Under the pieces are notes generated by a model. The model ran no database searches. It saw only the letters and a list, made by a program, of their open reading frames with translations, and had not been told where the DNA came from. 64,000 nt of DNA from Rotaria socialis (taxonomy: Eukaryota; Rotifera; Eurotatoria; Philodinida; Philodinidae): positions 1 to 64,000 of the forward strand of contig CAJNYU010000510.1 of assembly GCA_905331475.1 (NCBI GenBank). The letters run 5' to 3'. Numbering within the stretch: the stretch's first letter is position 1; every line of letters begins with the position of its first letter. The position numbers and the translations under genes are program-made. This document shows positions 1 to 11,631 of the stretch, piece by piece.

Positions 1-129
1 AATTCATTTTCTTTTATTCTACTCATTGTAGACTTATCACCGTCATAAGAGAACTTTCTTTCTATAGAATAATCTTCCAATATAGAAAAAATTCGTTCTG
101 ATGGAGAATTTTCTTGAATTTCTAAAAAG

Positions 130-430
130 AAGGTGATCTATTCAAAGTATTTTGCTCGAAACTTTCACAATTATTTCATATACTACTATACTCGAGAGAG
201 GCAAAGCTCTCATTTGATTTTATGTTTTCTCTTCTAGTTAATATTCCTGCTAATATCACAGAATAATTTATAGAGTATAATAAAAGATATTCTAGAACAT
301 AGAAGTAAGAAATATGCGCTTTTCTAAATAGGAAATGTTCTAATTACTTAGATTTAAGAGAGCGAAAACATTCTAATAAAAAATAATTTCACTATTTTAG
401 AATATTTTGACCATAGAAAAGATAAAAATA
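130..430 (+). pseudogene. Decayed fragment of an NHL-gene 5' region joined to another repeat
   Basis: Bases about 130-255 closely match 6275-6400, the 5' part of the intact NHL gene downstream, including the ctcgat/actttc block, the ctatactcgag block and the ttttctcttctag splice-acceptor-like string followed by attcctgctaat. After attcctgctaat the sequence no longer follows the NHL coding frame but matches 5351-5568 instead. It is therefore a chimeric, non-coding relic. No open frame survives. The comparison was by eye, so the ends are approximate. Confidence 0.6.
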
Positions 431-476
431 CAACGTAACAAACTCATATACCAAACATCGAAATTACATTACCAAA

Positions 477-1105
477 ATTCTTTATTTTGCATGCATCTGT
501 TTTTTAGGAACATAACAAAACATTGGTTTTTCTCTCAAAAGATGCGCTATAGAATTCTCAACAAACTTCTATTTGTCATAGTTTAGAACAATAGAATTGA
601 GCCTTTTTTTATAGATCGCATAGTAAGATTATGTGAAACAATCGTTTGTTCCACACAGTTTTTAATAATTTATTATTTTCGATGAAGTAAATATTCAACT
701 TTTAAAACACATTATGTACTGTTAGACAGCGCTTGAAATCCTCAGGCGCTTGCTTTCATATAGGCAGGTTTTATGCTCTTTCCTTCAGTTATTAGACGTA
801 TGGTCATATCTTGAAAATATAGTGTGGTTTTCATATCGGATTTCTCTGTTTCAAAGTAATCATTCTAGAGACATAACTTATCATCAAATTGTTTTAATTT
901 TTGCAGTATTTTGTAGGAATTTAATTTTTCTTTCTATACGATCGTTTCATATAATCGTACTATGCGATCTATAAATAGGAGTTCAATTCTATTGTTGTAA
1001 ACTAAGACAATTAGAAGTTTGTTGAGAATTCGATGACGCATCTTTTGAGAGAAAGACCAATGTTTTGTTATGTTCCTAAAAACAGATGCACGCAAAATAA
1101 AGAAT
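477..1105. repeat. Inverted repeat with arms of about 170 bp and a 280 bp spacer
   Basis: Bases 477-649 and 933-1105 are reverse complements with few mismatches. The blocks aacataacaaaacattgg, gaattctcaacaaacttct and acaatagaattga all recur inverted. The structure could be a solo foldback element or two head-to-head copies of a larger element. The right arm carries a 63-codon minus-strand open frame (934-1125) that I do not recognise. The spacer shows no convincing gene. Confidence 0.75.
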
Positions 1106-1469
1106 GTTGCAACAATTTTCCACATCTGGTATAAGAAATAAATTGTTTTATTACGTGTGTCTATTCATACAAAATAGAGTCATGTATAAACATTTCAATA
1201 AAAACAAAAAAAATATGCTATCATAACTCGCTATAGCTAGCTAACCGAAATAATGAATACACATGAGACGAAACAACAATGACTCGATAGTATGTGAAGT
1301 CATTATTAAAATGATTCCCCGAAAACAAGTAGCGATTTCTGAGAAGCATTTTCTTAACATTCAAAATTCAATGAATGAATAAATTTGTAGAAATCTTACA
1401 ACCAAAAACTTTAAAACAGATGTTAACAAGACAATTATGTAATTATATGTTCCTACATAATAATTTAAT
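1106..1469. other. No feature seen
   Basis: AT-rich, with stop codons in all frames and no repeat partner found in the window. Confidence 0.5.
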
Positions 1470-1535
1470 TTCGATTTTCTACAGAATATAGAATTTAAAT
1501 ACACTTGACAGAGAACGATATGCTATAAGACTAAA
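1470..1535 (+). repeat. Short second fragment of the NHL 5' region
   Basis: The string ttctacagaatatagaattt followed by aaata, ct-tgaga-aga and acgat matches 6234-6283, just around the start codon of the NHL gene. In this copy the ATG is changed to ACA, so it cannot start the same protein. The match ends after about 60 bases. Confidence 0.5.
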
Positions 1536-2689
1536 CTAGAAAATAACTTGCAGAGTTTAATCAAGGATACTCTAGGAATGCCTATATGAATTCGCCCATG
1601 AATTTCTAAATTCTTGAAAATAACGATTTCGACAAACCGCATATGGGTTCAGATTTGTGAGTCCGGAAAAACGTTTGTGCGGTTTTATAAAGAATGTTTT
1701 TGTTCAAAAACTCATCTTGCCTTGTCCGAAAAAGTTAAAACGGAGTGGTATTTCGCTCAACCCAACCACAGAACCATTTAATTTTGAGTTAATCAAGTGT
1801 TAAAAAAACAAGTTAAAACTAATAATTGTGGCTAAGCGACCCGATGAAGGTTGATATTAACTAATTGTGTAGTATAGGGCGACCCTTCTTTTTTTAAATT
1901 AACGAATAAGTAAAGATACTTAAACTTTTTAAATGTTATATAAATTAATTCGCGGGGGAAATGATCCACCCCTGTTCTAAACCTGTAAACTATATCATGG
2001 AAACGTGAAAATGAAAAGGATGAAATTTTAATACTAGTCAGGTTTTCCATTATGCTTAATAGGATTTCAAGAATTTTTCTCGGAAGCTTATGAGTTTCTA
2101 GTAATTTGGAAATCCGGAAGGGTTTTCGAGATATATTCGGAAACCAAGCTAGTATTCTGGCCAACGGGGAAAAATCGGATGCTGCATCCTGTTGTTCCTA
2201 ATAAATGGTATTAGATTGCACAATTGGTTGATTGAAGTGCACGGAAATTTATTAGAAGCTACTTCAATCTACTAAAAACGTGGGAGTCTATCACAATGCA
2301 CCAAAAACTGATTCGCTTTACAACAATTTTCAAACAATGTAAAAAAACATGGATTCTGCTGGATTAGGGGTGTGCCGCTCACGGCTACGAGCGCTGATAA
2401 TTGTGAACGTTTCTTCTCTAAATAGAATATGTAAGAAATCAGTAATAATGAACCCACTTTAGCTATATTCATATAAAAATACGTTATAGTATTTCGTACA
2501 GTTTCTTTTCTAATATATTCAATCGATGTATCTAAATACTTGTTACTCGATGAATTCGCAATAAGCGATAGAATAGGCTCATTAAAGTTTGGAAAATCAT
2601 AGTTTCCGAATATTTGTTTCTTAAACTCACTCATCTTACTACCACAAACTACCAAGGAACAAAGCTAGGATCTTATTATATATATGTCT
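1536..2689. other. Gene-free stretch with two unsupported minus-strand ORFs
   Basis: Two minus-strand open frames, 1832-2164 (110 codons) and 2272-2655 (127 codons), lie here. Neither shows a domain, signal peptide or splice structure I recognise. The second has a hydrophobic stretch near codons 65-80 and could be an exon of a decayed gene, but nothing supports its expression. I do not call either as a gene. Confidence 0.4.
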
Positions 2690-2949
2690 AGTAGGGTTAG
2701 CACATTACTATTACTGGTAATAAATAATAACTGCTATTTCGAATTAATAATACTAACTAAAAGCCAGGAAAATTAATAAAGTAATAAGGAAGAAATAAAG
2801 CAATAAAGAACTTGATCGTGGAATTACTTCTATTTATCGATATATTTCTACTTTCTCACCACTAGGACTACAACAGCTCTCAAATCATAGCTCAGATCAA
2901 ATGAACGAAAGAACTGCTGAAGCAGTTCTATTCACTGATTTGTCCACAA

Positions 2950-4800
2950 TCGCTAGATTGCCTGCATTCAATCACTAGTATTGTTTGGGCCGTAATTAAG
3001 GATAATCCCTTCAATTTCTTAGGTTATATCTAGATGTGATGCCTGTGACTTTTTGCAGCCTACCTGGAGATGGTTCCCGTAAATGTTGTGGATTTACACT
3101 GGGACGGTTTCTTTAGTCATGTCGGATCTACTTAAGGGTTGTCCTTATGAATTTTTTGGGACCATTAAGGATGGTACTTCAAGTTTGAAGATATCACTGC
3201 TGGGCAGAGTGACCTGTTAAAAGGACAATACTTATATAGAATTGAAAAAGTTATGGAAACTGTCAATAGTTACGAATAGGGTTGCGCCGAGACTGAGAGT
3301 TCCCATCTCCGTCTCAGTCGTCGCGGTTAAGGTTTCGGTCTCGCTCTCCTTCTTGACTATATTCAATCACAACAGCAATTTTAGTCTTGGTTTCGGGAAC
3401 TTGGCGTCGATCTGAAAGAGACTATATGACACGAAGACCGGTGATTTCACATTTTTTCATACCACAAAATTGGAATCGAGTAACATTTTCACATTTATGG
3501 TAGCACATTTCTGACATTTTTCGTTGGGTCAAAACTTTGAAATCTAACTTGAAAAATTATTGCGCCTGCGGTATCCCTCCAGAGATTGCAAAATAAAGTT
3601 TTTATCGATAACACAAAGTTTTTATATTTAATTCTATAGAGTTCGTCGCAAAAATCACGAATATCCTGTTTTATTGAAATTTAATTGGATAATAAGAAAA
3701 TTTTAAAGATTTTACTGGTTTCAAGCCTTTTAAGAAATAATCAAGTCTTGAGCCAAGCCTGTTCTAAAATTATGTTTGAAGGACTTCAATGACTTCTGCC
3801 TAACCTACGTTTTTGTGCTCTATCCGAATTTAATAGAGCCTGGTAGAGATATTAGTGCCATTGACTCGATAGTACCCTCCTATCGGGTCCCATTGTTACG
3901 ACTGGGACCAGAAAAGTCTTTAAAAGTTGCTTATTATCCAATCAAATTTCAATAAAAATATGATATTCGTGATTAGGGCAGCGAACTCTACAGAACTAAA
4001 GATAAAACCTTTGCATTAAAGATAAAAAAAGTTTCTCGCGATCTATGGAGGGGTACCACAAGCACAATAATTTTTCAAGTCAGATTTCAAAGTTTTGGTC
4101 CATCAAAAAAAACTCAGAAAGGTACTACCATTAATATGGAAGTGTTACTCAACTCCAATTTGTGGAATGAAAAATTGTGAAATCATCGGCCTTCCTTTCA
4201 TATAGTCTCTGTGAGATCAACATCAAGGTCCCGAGACGAACACTTATCGGTACTAAAAGACGAGACTGACTGAGACCGAGACCAAGACCGAGATCGAGAG
4301 TCGCGGCTTGGTCTTGGTCTCAGTTCATTCCTAGTTACGGCTGAATAAGTTATAAGAATCCCCTTCCACACTGAGCAGAAGAATACAAGGGATACTACTA
4401 TATATGTCCTAAAATATTGCACAGATCAGCCCTGGGAAGTTCTCACATACTTCTAATTACCATCCTGGGGTAGGTCCAGAAAGGTACTGGACTGGCCCTT
4501 GGTAGTTTCTTAAAATTTATAGGTATCGCCTGTAGGTAGATCCCAAATAGCTAAAGAGACCACTCCTGGGTAGATCCTAAAACGTCTGACTACTCCCTCT
4601 GAATGAGTTCTTAGAACTTCTACCCTTATGTGATTTTTAAAAAGTTCTGAGCATCACCTGTAGGCAGGTTCCTGACAGCTATAGGGGCCAGTTCTGATCT
4701 GATCCCGAAAGCTTCTAATACGATCTCCCGGTAGGTCGCAAGTAGCTATAAGAAATCCTCCTAGACAGATACTAAAAAATTCTAATTACTATCTTTGGGC
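2950..4800. mobile_element. Large foldback (long inverted repeat) element
   Basis: The arms 3265-3720 and 3907-4345 are clear inverted copies. Examples are the paired blocks aaaactttgaaatct, cttgaaaaattattg, cacgaatatc and attggataataag, and a CT-rich ctcggtctcagtc block at 3290-3350 mirrored at 4262-4325. Similarity continues more weakly outward to about 2950 and 4800, where short degenerate units resembling cctgtaggtagatccca repeat several times in the right arm. The loop is about 185 bp (3721-3906). TA-rich flanks both contain ctggtaataaataata (near 2716 and 4886). No transposase frame was found, so it is a non-autonomous or decayed foldback element. Its outer ends are uncertain. Confidence 0.7.
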
Positions 4801-5349
4801 CAGTATTTATTACGGTAATAATTATTACCCGTTATTACTTATCAGTTGTTGCTTTTATTAGTTTCAATTTTTTTAAATTTTATTGCTGGTAATAAATAAT
4901 AAAAGTAATAATAATTAAGAATATATCGCTTACGTTCATGAGCGTGCGCGTAAGCTGTACAGTCCTATGTTGCATCCTACCTGATTTTTAAGTGTCGAAA
5001 AATTCATCGGAACCTAGCAAGATTCATCAGAATTCACTAAAATGTCAATCTCGTCAGTTCACTCATGCTTCTTACTCGAAAATCCTTCGACCAATTCCTC
5101 CTTTTTGCCATCAGGGTTTTTGGATCCTATTCGATCCTGCTGGATCCTGATGAATCCTGGGATCCAATAGGATACACTCTTCCCCTTGCCCACACTTCAA
5201 CGTAGGAGGTTAGTGCTCGCATAATCTCTTGTGTACAACATGAACCACTGCGTTTTTTTTTTAGGTCAACCCAAGGTGGAAACTCTGGAACCAGTTAACG
5301 ATCAATCATGTGTTATCGGTCAAGATACTCAGATCTCATGGAAGTTCAG
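4801..5349. repeat. Flank with a relic of ggatcc-type repeat
   Basis: Positions 5110-5175 carry repeated ggatcc/gatcctg strings (ggatcctattcgatcctg and similar) like those inside the palindromic elements at 11632 and 41435. This is probably a remnant of the same family without recognisable termini. The rest of the span shows nothing. Confidence 0.35.
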
Positions 5350-5350
5350 N

Positions 5351-5568
5351 ATTCCTGCTAATTTGACAAAATAATTCACATAGAATTTAATAAAAGATAT
5401 TGTAGAACATAGAAGTAAGAAATATGCGCTTTTCTAAATAGGAAATGTTCTAATTACTTAGATTTAAGAGAACCAAAAAAATTCTAATAAAAAAAATAAT
5501 TTAACGATTGAAAAATATTTTCTTCATAGGAAAAGAAGCAAAATCTGTTACTCAAGTTTAAAGATAAA
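5351..5568 (+). repeat. Direct repeat of 241-430, starting at an N
   Basis: The sequence from attcctgctaat through aagatataaaaat-like bases matches 243-430, with long identical blocks such as aacatagaagtaagaaatat and gcgcttttctaaatagg. It starts right after the only N in the window (5350), so a misjoin or collapsed repeat at this point is possible. Confidence 0.7.
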
Positions 5569-6233
5569 AATACTACTCGATAATATATCTGTACCAAGAA
5601 GTACATCACTCGTGAAGGACTAAATTTAATTGGTGGTTATAGAAACCATCGAACCTTCACTTACAAATCATAAAGCCAATAAACATATCGCATTGACGTA
5701 ATTAAGTTTACCTTCTTGTGTATATGACATTAACACATAGTCGCGTACTGAACAGTACGTAATCTTTTCTTTCACCCTCTCTCTAGTATATAAGCTCATG
5801 ATATATTGGGGGAAATAGGGCAGTACTATAAGTCAGGGAGTAGTTAAAATTTGAGTTGTTCGAAGAAGTAGTTTATCAGAATGTAAATAGTGTTAGACTT
5901 GACTTGTATTGAGAAACATGCGCACATATTATTAGCAGCGAAATATTGCTATCTTGTTTTATTGTAAACTCATTATTGAATAAATTAATACAAGTTGGTA
6001 TTGTCCAAACATTCTTGGTTGTAATACTTACAAGAGTTTCGATTAATTATCTCGCGATACATCCCATCCACGCCCTCAAGATATGCTCTTTGCATGTCAT
6101 TTTTTTGGCCGTTTAATATGTTCTACTTTCACATAAGAAAAAATAGATAGAGTTCATCACTTGAAACTCCGATTGAATGACTTTTTAATGTCTGCTTGGA
6201 TTAGCTAGATATGTAATTATTGTAAGTTTGATT
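5569..6233. other. Upstream region of the NHL gene
   Basis: No gene recognised. A telomere-like ccatccacgccctcaagat string sits at 6064-6082. Any upstream exon of the NHL gene would have to lie here, but I could not identify one. Confidence 0.4.
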
Positions 6234-6257
6234 TTCTACAGAATATAGAATTTAAAT

Positions 6258-7295
6258 ATGCTTGAGAGAAAAACAGAACGATCTATTCAAAGAAGTTTGC
6301 TCGATACTTTCGAAATTATTTCAAATACTAGCTATACTCGAGAAAGAGAGAGATTTCCTTTTACTCTTACGTTTTCTCTTCTAGGTAATATTCCTGCTAA
6401 TGCTAAATGGGCACAGAGCGGAGTGACTATTGCTGGAGGTAACGGGTATGGGGGTGCCACTAATCAACTTAGCGGCCCTTGGGGTCTTTTCATTGATGAG
6501 CAAACAGTGATTATTGCTGACTCCGGGAATCATCGTATCATGCAATGGAAGAACGGTGATACAACGAATGGACAGGTCGTTGCTGGTGGTAAAGGCCAAG
6601 GAAATGGATTAAATCAATTGCATATTCCAACTGATGTATTAATTGACAAAGAGACGGATAGTCTCATTATTTGTGATCGAGAGAATCGACGAGTTGTACG
6701 ATGGTCTCGTCGTAGTGATACAACGCAAGGTGAAATACTCATCGAAAACATCCAATGCTGGGGATTGGCAATGGATGAGCAGAGAAATCTCTACGTTTCT
6801 GAAATGGAAAAACATGCAGTAAGACGATATCAATTGGGTGAGAAGAATGACACTCTCGTAGCTGGTGGTAATGGTATAGGTGACGGACTCAATCAACTCA
6901 ACTTTCCGGCATATCTATTTGTCGATCGACAACAGAATGTCTACGTATCAGACAACGGGAATCATCGTGTAATGAAATGGAATAAAGGCGCAAAAGAAGG
7001 TATTGTGATTGCTGGAGGACAACGCGCAGGGAGTGCTCTGACACAATTGTACTATCCTAATGGAATTTTTGTTGATACGTTAGGTACACTCTATGTAGTA
7101 GACTCGTTGAATAATCGTGTAATGCGTTGTACTCAAGGAGACAAGAAACAAGCCACTATAATTGTGGGTGGAAATGGCGAAGGAGAAGGAGCAAATCAGT
7201 TCAACGTTCCCCGTGGTTTGACTTTCGATCGACATGGTAATCTCTATGTCGCCGATATGGGTAATAATCGTGTTCAACGATTTTCTGTCGAATAA
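6258..7295 (+). CDS. NHL-repeat protein
   Basis: An uninterrupted frame of 345 codons. From about residue 44 (NIPANAKW) it consists of NHL-type beta-propeller units. Each begins with a glycine-rich turn (AGGNGYGGATNQL, AGGKGQGNGLNQL, AGGNGIGDGLNQL, VGGNGEGEGANQF) and continues with motifs such as LFIDEQTVIIADSGNHRIMQW and NLYVADMGNNRVQRF. The unit count and an ending at FSVE fit the six-bladed propellers common in bdelloid secreted or modular NHL proteins. Such propellers usually bind proteins or polysaccharides; this one's ligand is unknown. The first 42 codons are less convincing. A perfect acceptor (ttttctcttctag, ending 6384) precedes the propeller, so the true N-terminus may come from an upstream exon and the ATG at 6258 may lie in an intron. 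Part of this 5' region is duplicated at 130-255 and 1470-1535. Confidence 0.8.
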   Translation: MLERKTERSIQRSLLDTFEIISNTSYTRERERFPFTLTFSLLGNIPANAKWAQSGVTIAGGNGYGGATNQLSGPWGLFIDEQTVIIADSGNHRIMQWKNGDTTNGQVVAGGKGQGNGLNQLHIPTDVLIDKETDSLIICDRENRRVVRWSRRSDTTQGEILIENIQCWGLAMDEQRNLYVSEMEKHAVRRYQLGEKNDTLVAGGNGIGDGLNQLNFPAYLFVDRQQNVYVSDNGNHRVMKWNKGAKEGIVIAGGQRAGSALTQLYYPNGIFVDTLGTLYVVDSLNNRVMRCTQGDKKQATIIVGGNGEGEGANQFNVPRGLTFDRHGNLYVADMGNNRVQRFSVE

Positions 7296-8450
7296 GACTT
7301 GTGAATTGTTTTCTCTTTGTTCGTTTCTTTTTCTATACTTTGAAATGAATGAAGAAAAAAACAAAATTTTCTTTTACCCTTTCGCTTCAAAGAAAAGAAA
7401 AAAGCTAAACTATAAAATTACGTCATATGTTTCTTTTCTTCTTCTTTTATTTATTTGTTAAATGAAAAGAAATGAATTAGATAAAAATTATTATTCGCAA
7501 AAAATATTAATTATTAAAGTGAAAAAAAGTAAATTGTGTTTTGAAAATATTTATGATTTAAATGAAAAAATAAAATTTGTCTTATTTTCATAAAATATTT
7601 GATTCCTGAAATCAAAAATAAAATTTGTATTATTTAAATGAAAATAAAATTTTGAGTTATATTCATAACAATATTTATTAGTAAAATAAAATAATTTAGT
7701 AGTAAATTGAAAAATATTTCGTACTAAAATAAAATTTTGAGTTTTATTCATTACAATATTTATTAGTAAAATAAAATATTTTAGCAGTAAAATGAAAATT
7801 ATTGAGTAGTGAAATAAAAAGTTTAGTAGTAAAAGAAAATAATTTTTAAGTAAAGTGAAAAAAGATATTTGTATTATTTTTACAAGTTTTATGATTTCAA
7901 TGAAAATTAAATTTTGTATTATTTGAATGAAAATTAAATTTTGTATTATTTGAATGAAAATTAGATTTGTATTATTTTTACAAATTTTATGATTTAAATG
8001 AAAATTTGTATGTTTTTGAAAATATTTATTGATAAAATAAAATAATTTATGAGTAACGTGAAAGGAAAATTTTTTTTTGTTTTCACAAAATATGTATTAT
8101 TGCAGTGAAAATATTTATGATTGAAATGAAAATATTCATGACAAAAATGAAAAGAAAAAATTTGAGTTATTTAAATAATGTTTATTTTAAAAATAAAAAA
8201 ATTAAATTACAAGAAAAATAAACAACAGAATGAAAATAATTATACAAAAATTGCTCAATGTGTATGACTTATTTTTCAATTAAATCTTTATATGAACATT
8301 CATTTTCTATATTTAAAAACAACAGTAACGAACAAGTAATGAAAAAGATGAAATTTATTTGTATTTTTAATAGTCTTCAAAATGAAATCTTATCACATGA
8401 AATAATCGACCTTTTTTTCGTCAAATATAAAAGTATAGCTATTTAATTAT
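7296..8450. repeat. AT-rich, degenerate short-period repeat tract
   Basis: From about 7480 to 8240 the sequence is built from loosely repeated units of the type atgaaaataaaattttgta / ttattagtaaaataaaat, spaced 30 to 60 bases. No reading frame is credible. The start of the span holds the 3' end of the NHL transcript. Confidence 0.6.
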
Positions 8451-9287
8451 TTATATTGCCACGACGTGGAAGTATGACTCTATATATGTTTGCCTTTTCC
8501 AACACTGCACACGAAAGGGAATTTAGAGATGTCAGAGAAAAAAAAAACAAGAATCAATTATTCAGTCAGTTTCACTGTTTTTCACTTCTGATTCGCATGT
8601 AAATACTTCCTTTTTTACTACCTTTCAAGGGAATAATAAAATTGATATTATGAAATCCTAAATGCTTAGGTCGAAGCTTTTATTCGATTGATGGAAAATA
8701 AAATTGAAACGAATACAAATAGAAAACATAAATATTGTAAATGGATCGCACATATATCATTCGAATTTGATTATTAGATGTTTCTTGATCAAGGGATATT
8801 GCCAAATGTACAGAAAGGCGAATTCATAGTGTCATCAAACCATTTTCTATTCAAAAAATACTTAGTTTTCTTTTACAGATATAATGTTCGATCGAGGTTT
8901 CACGAGAAGATTTGTTTAACGATTATGAGTAATATCTTTTATCGAATTACAATGTGAATACATTTGATGAATTGTTACTTTACGAGTACCATACATTTAT
9001 TCATTCTATTCAAATCTGTGTATCTAGAAATGATTGTCGAAAAACAAGAACGATGATCATGAAAAAATCTATCTTGAAAAGATGAAATAATTCAGGGTTA
9101 AAATTTAATAGTTACATTTTGTTCGATTATCTTTTTTCTATTAAATGACAACAATTATTTGATCAACTAGAATTAAAGATGACAAATTGTAATATTTACG
9201 CAGTCTACAAATGAAATAATACTATTGAGACAATATTCTTAGTCTAAATAAAAAGGATGATAAAAATCTCATCTATTATTGAAGGAA
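8451..9287. other. No feature seen
   Basis: AT-rich intergenic sequence with no ORF, RNA gene or repeat partner that I can support. Confidence 0.5.
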
Positions 9288-9601
9288 TACCCCGGTCAAA
9301 GAAAACGATCAGGAAACGGTCGTATACGATACAAATACGACCCGTTTTACGTGCCGTATTTTCCCCGTATAACAGGGGCAGTAATACAACCGTATATTCT
9401 ATAGAATACGATAATATTACGCCGGCTTTACGAGGTTTTACGGCTGATATACGATGTCCGTGTATGACCGTAATACTGCCCCTGTCAAAACGCCTTAATT
9501 CGGCTTAAAACGACCATTTTACGACGGAATACGATGCAAAAACGGTCGTTTACGGTTATGTCACGCCGATTTACGGTGGTCCGTTTTGATCGACCTGGGT
9601 A
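9288..9601. mobile_element. Palindromic MITE-like element, copy 1 (tacggtcgta type)
   Basis: A 314 bp block, much less AT-rich than its flanks. It starts taccccggtcaaag and ends gatcgacctgggta, which are imperfect inverted termini. Inside, acaggggcagtaatac (left) pairs with gtaatactgcccctgt (right), and short tacggt/accgta strings recur on both sides. An open frame through it (9257-9508) follows from the low stop-codon density and is not called as a gene. It shares its terminus with the elements at 11632, 38486, 41435 and 41775. Confidence 0.75.
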
Positions 9602-11041
9602 ATTCGTTTTCTTATTTTTGAACACAACTGTGAAAGAGTTGACATTGTTATTAAGGAATTCGTAGCAACATATATCAATACAAAATCGATCTAGGGCTGA
9701 ATCAGAAATTGAACAAGTCTCATTAGTTATTGATATTCTTGTGCTATAATAATTATTATTTCATTAGGTAGATCAACAAGATGAACGTTATTTCGATGCA
9801 TGTTTCAATCTGTTCTCTAGAACACAATTTTTCAGAGATTCATAATTGATTTGTTTGTGATATTTTCATCAATCAGTAGTTCAAACTTCTCTCTATTGCT
9901 TTAAAGTAATCCTAGATATATAATTCAAAAAAATATTTCGCAAAATGTTATTTACAACTTAATAAGCGGCAAAGGATCTCTCGTGATTGGATACATGTTG
10001 CAATGACGAAAAATATCGAGTTGATGGAAAGGTAGACCTACCAGAGCAAAACTTTTTATTTCAAAATGCAAAGAACTCTCAGCACCTATCGTTTGTTTGT
10101 TTCTCGTCGTCCAGCATAAGCTATTTCATGAGGTTTCGATGTCAACAAGTGTATGCTACTTTTTGTTGATGACGATGAGTAGCCAGATAAGCAGCAATTT
10201 TGTAGTTTTATTCGATTAGAATTTTTCTCAAAAATAACTAAATAATCATCAGATAAATTCATACCAACTACATAAAAATATATATATTCTAAGCTTGAAA
10301 ATATCTTCTTCTTCTTCTTCTTATACATTGATTTCACGCAGGCTAACTCTAAACAATGAATAGTTAGTTAATAAAAAAATAACCTGGTGAATTCTTAAAC
10401 GTGTTTTTGAAGAAATGAAAAATGACATGGTAGTCTATATAGATTAGATTATTTTATTCCGAATGAACTTTTTTCATTTACATTGATCTTTTGTATTTAC
10501 TTTTTCAAATCTATAATGAGATTGCTTATGTTGCACAAACTCATTTCAGTAATCTTGGTTTATTGAGTAAAAATAGACTACCGATAGTAACATCCGTGTT
10601 GTTGTCTCTCGTTAAAAACAGTGACATACATTTTTCACTAGGAAAGAACGAAAATTGTACATTGAATAGCTTCCTGTGATGGTAAGAAATTTTGATTATG
10701 AAAACAAATAAATCAACATATATTTATGAGTCAATGAAAAGTATTTTAAATAGCACGTTTATTCTTGAAAAGACTAAACGGACAGCTTGAAAATCAATTA
10801 TTGTTGATAGGAAAAAAAGGAATCAAATAATAATGAGAATGATTTTTTGATGGAATTAAATCGGCAGTTTTTAATATTTAGTTTTTACGTAATTCTCGGA
10901 ATTTTCGACCTTGTTATGATTCTAAAATGATGTTCAAAAAATGAATTATACGTAACGGTCATCATCAACAAGTTTACATCATTTGAGACTTTAATTCGAA
11001 ATTCATAGTAATTCATATTCACAGTAATGATGGTATTACTA
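9602..11041. other. No gene seen; short TTC microsatellite
   Basis: Intergenic sequence with a cttcttcttcttctt run at about 10306-10322. Short open frames at 9987-10169 and 10491-10679 have no recognisable features. Confidence 0.45.
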
Positions 11042-11319
11042 TACACTGAAAAAAAAGTACTCTACGAAACTTAAAATGGTTCCGAGATTTGCAACGAATT
11101 CGAAACCCTTTTGCGATGTCGCACGGAACCTTCAAAGTTCCGTATAGTCTCACGAAACCTGTATCGGAGTTTCCGATATCTTTAAGGGTTTTGTGAGACT
11201 TTATGAAACCCTTGAAGAACCTCGAAGGTTCCGTATGATAAAGAAAAATGGTTTCGAATTCGTTGCAAATCTCGAAACCCTTTTAAGTTTCGTAGAGTGC
11301 TTATTTTTTTTTCAGCGTA
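11042..11319. mobile_element. Near-perfect palindromic MITE with CACTGAAAAAAA termini
   Basis: The left half (tacactgaaaaaaaagtac, then ctctacgaaacttaaaa, gagatttgcaacgaattcg) is repeated inverted in the right half, which ends ttttttttcagcgta. The centre is gtttccgatatctttaaggg. The element is about 278 bp, starts and ends at TA, and carries no ORF. TA-flanked ends with a CACTG start would fit a Tc1/mariner-derived MITE. That assignment is inferred from the ends only. Confidence 0.75.
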
Positions 11320-11631
11320 GTATTACTGGTATTACTATGACAACATAAACGATTCCATAACCTAATAATCAGTACGTAGATGCAACATATACATCATGAA
11401 TATCAAGTACCAAATACCAAGTATCAATATTTAGTAGTGATATTAAATATGAATATACAGTAACAAATAGCTAGTTCAGTAGTCTTAACAACATAGATAT
11501 TTTGCTTTAGAAATCAGTAAAATTCTCACATAAAATATATTTTTATGTTGTATTTTTTTGCAAAACATTATCAATATTGAAGTAAAAATAATGATATTGT
11601 CAAATGTTCTAAAATGTTCTAAATGTCACTC

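Noticed and set aside
2272-2655. 127-codon minus-strand ORF as a real gene
   Set aside because: No recognisable domain, no signal peptide, no neighbouring exons; it lies in repeat-rich DNA where long chance frames occur.
9257-9508. 83-codon ORF across the element at 9288
   Set aside because: It crosses the element's terminus and reads its inverted interior; no protein similarity is evident.
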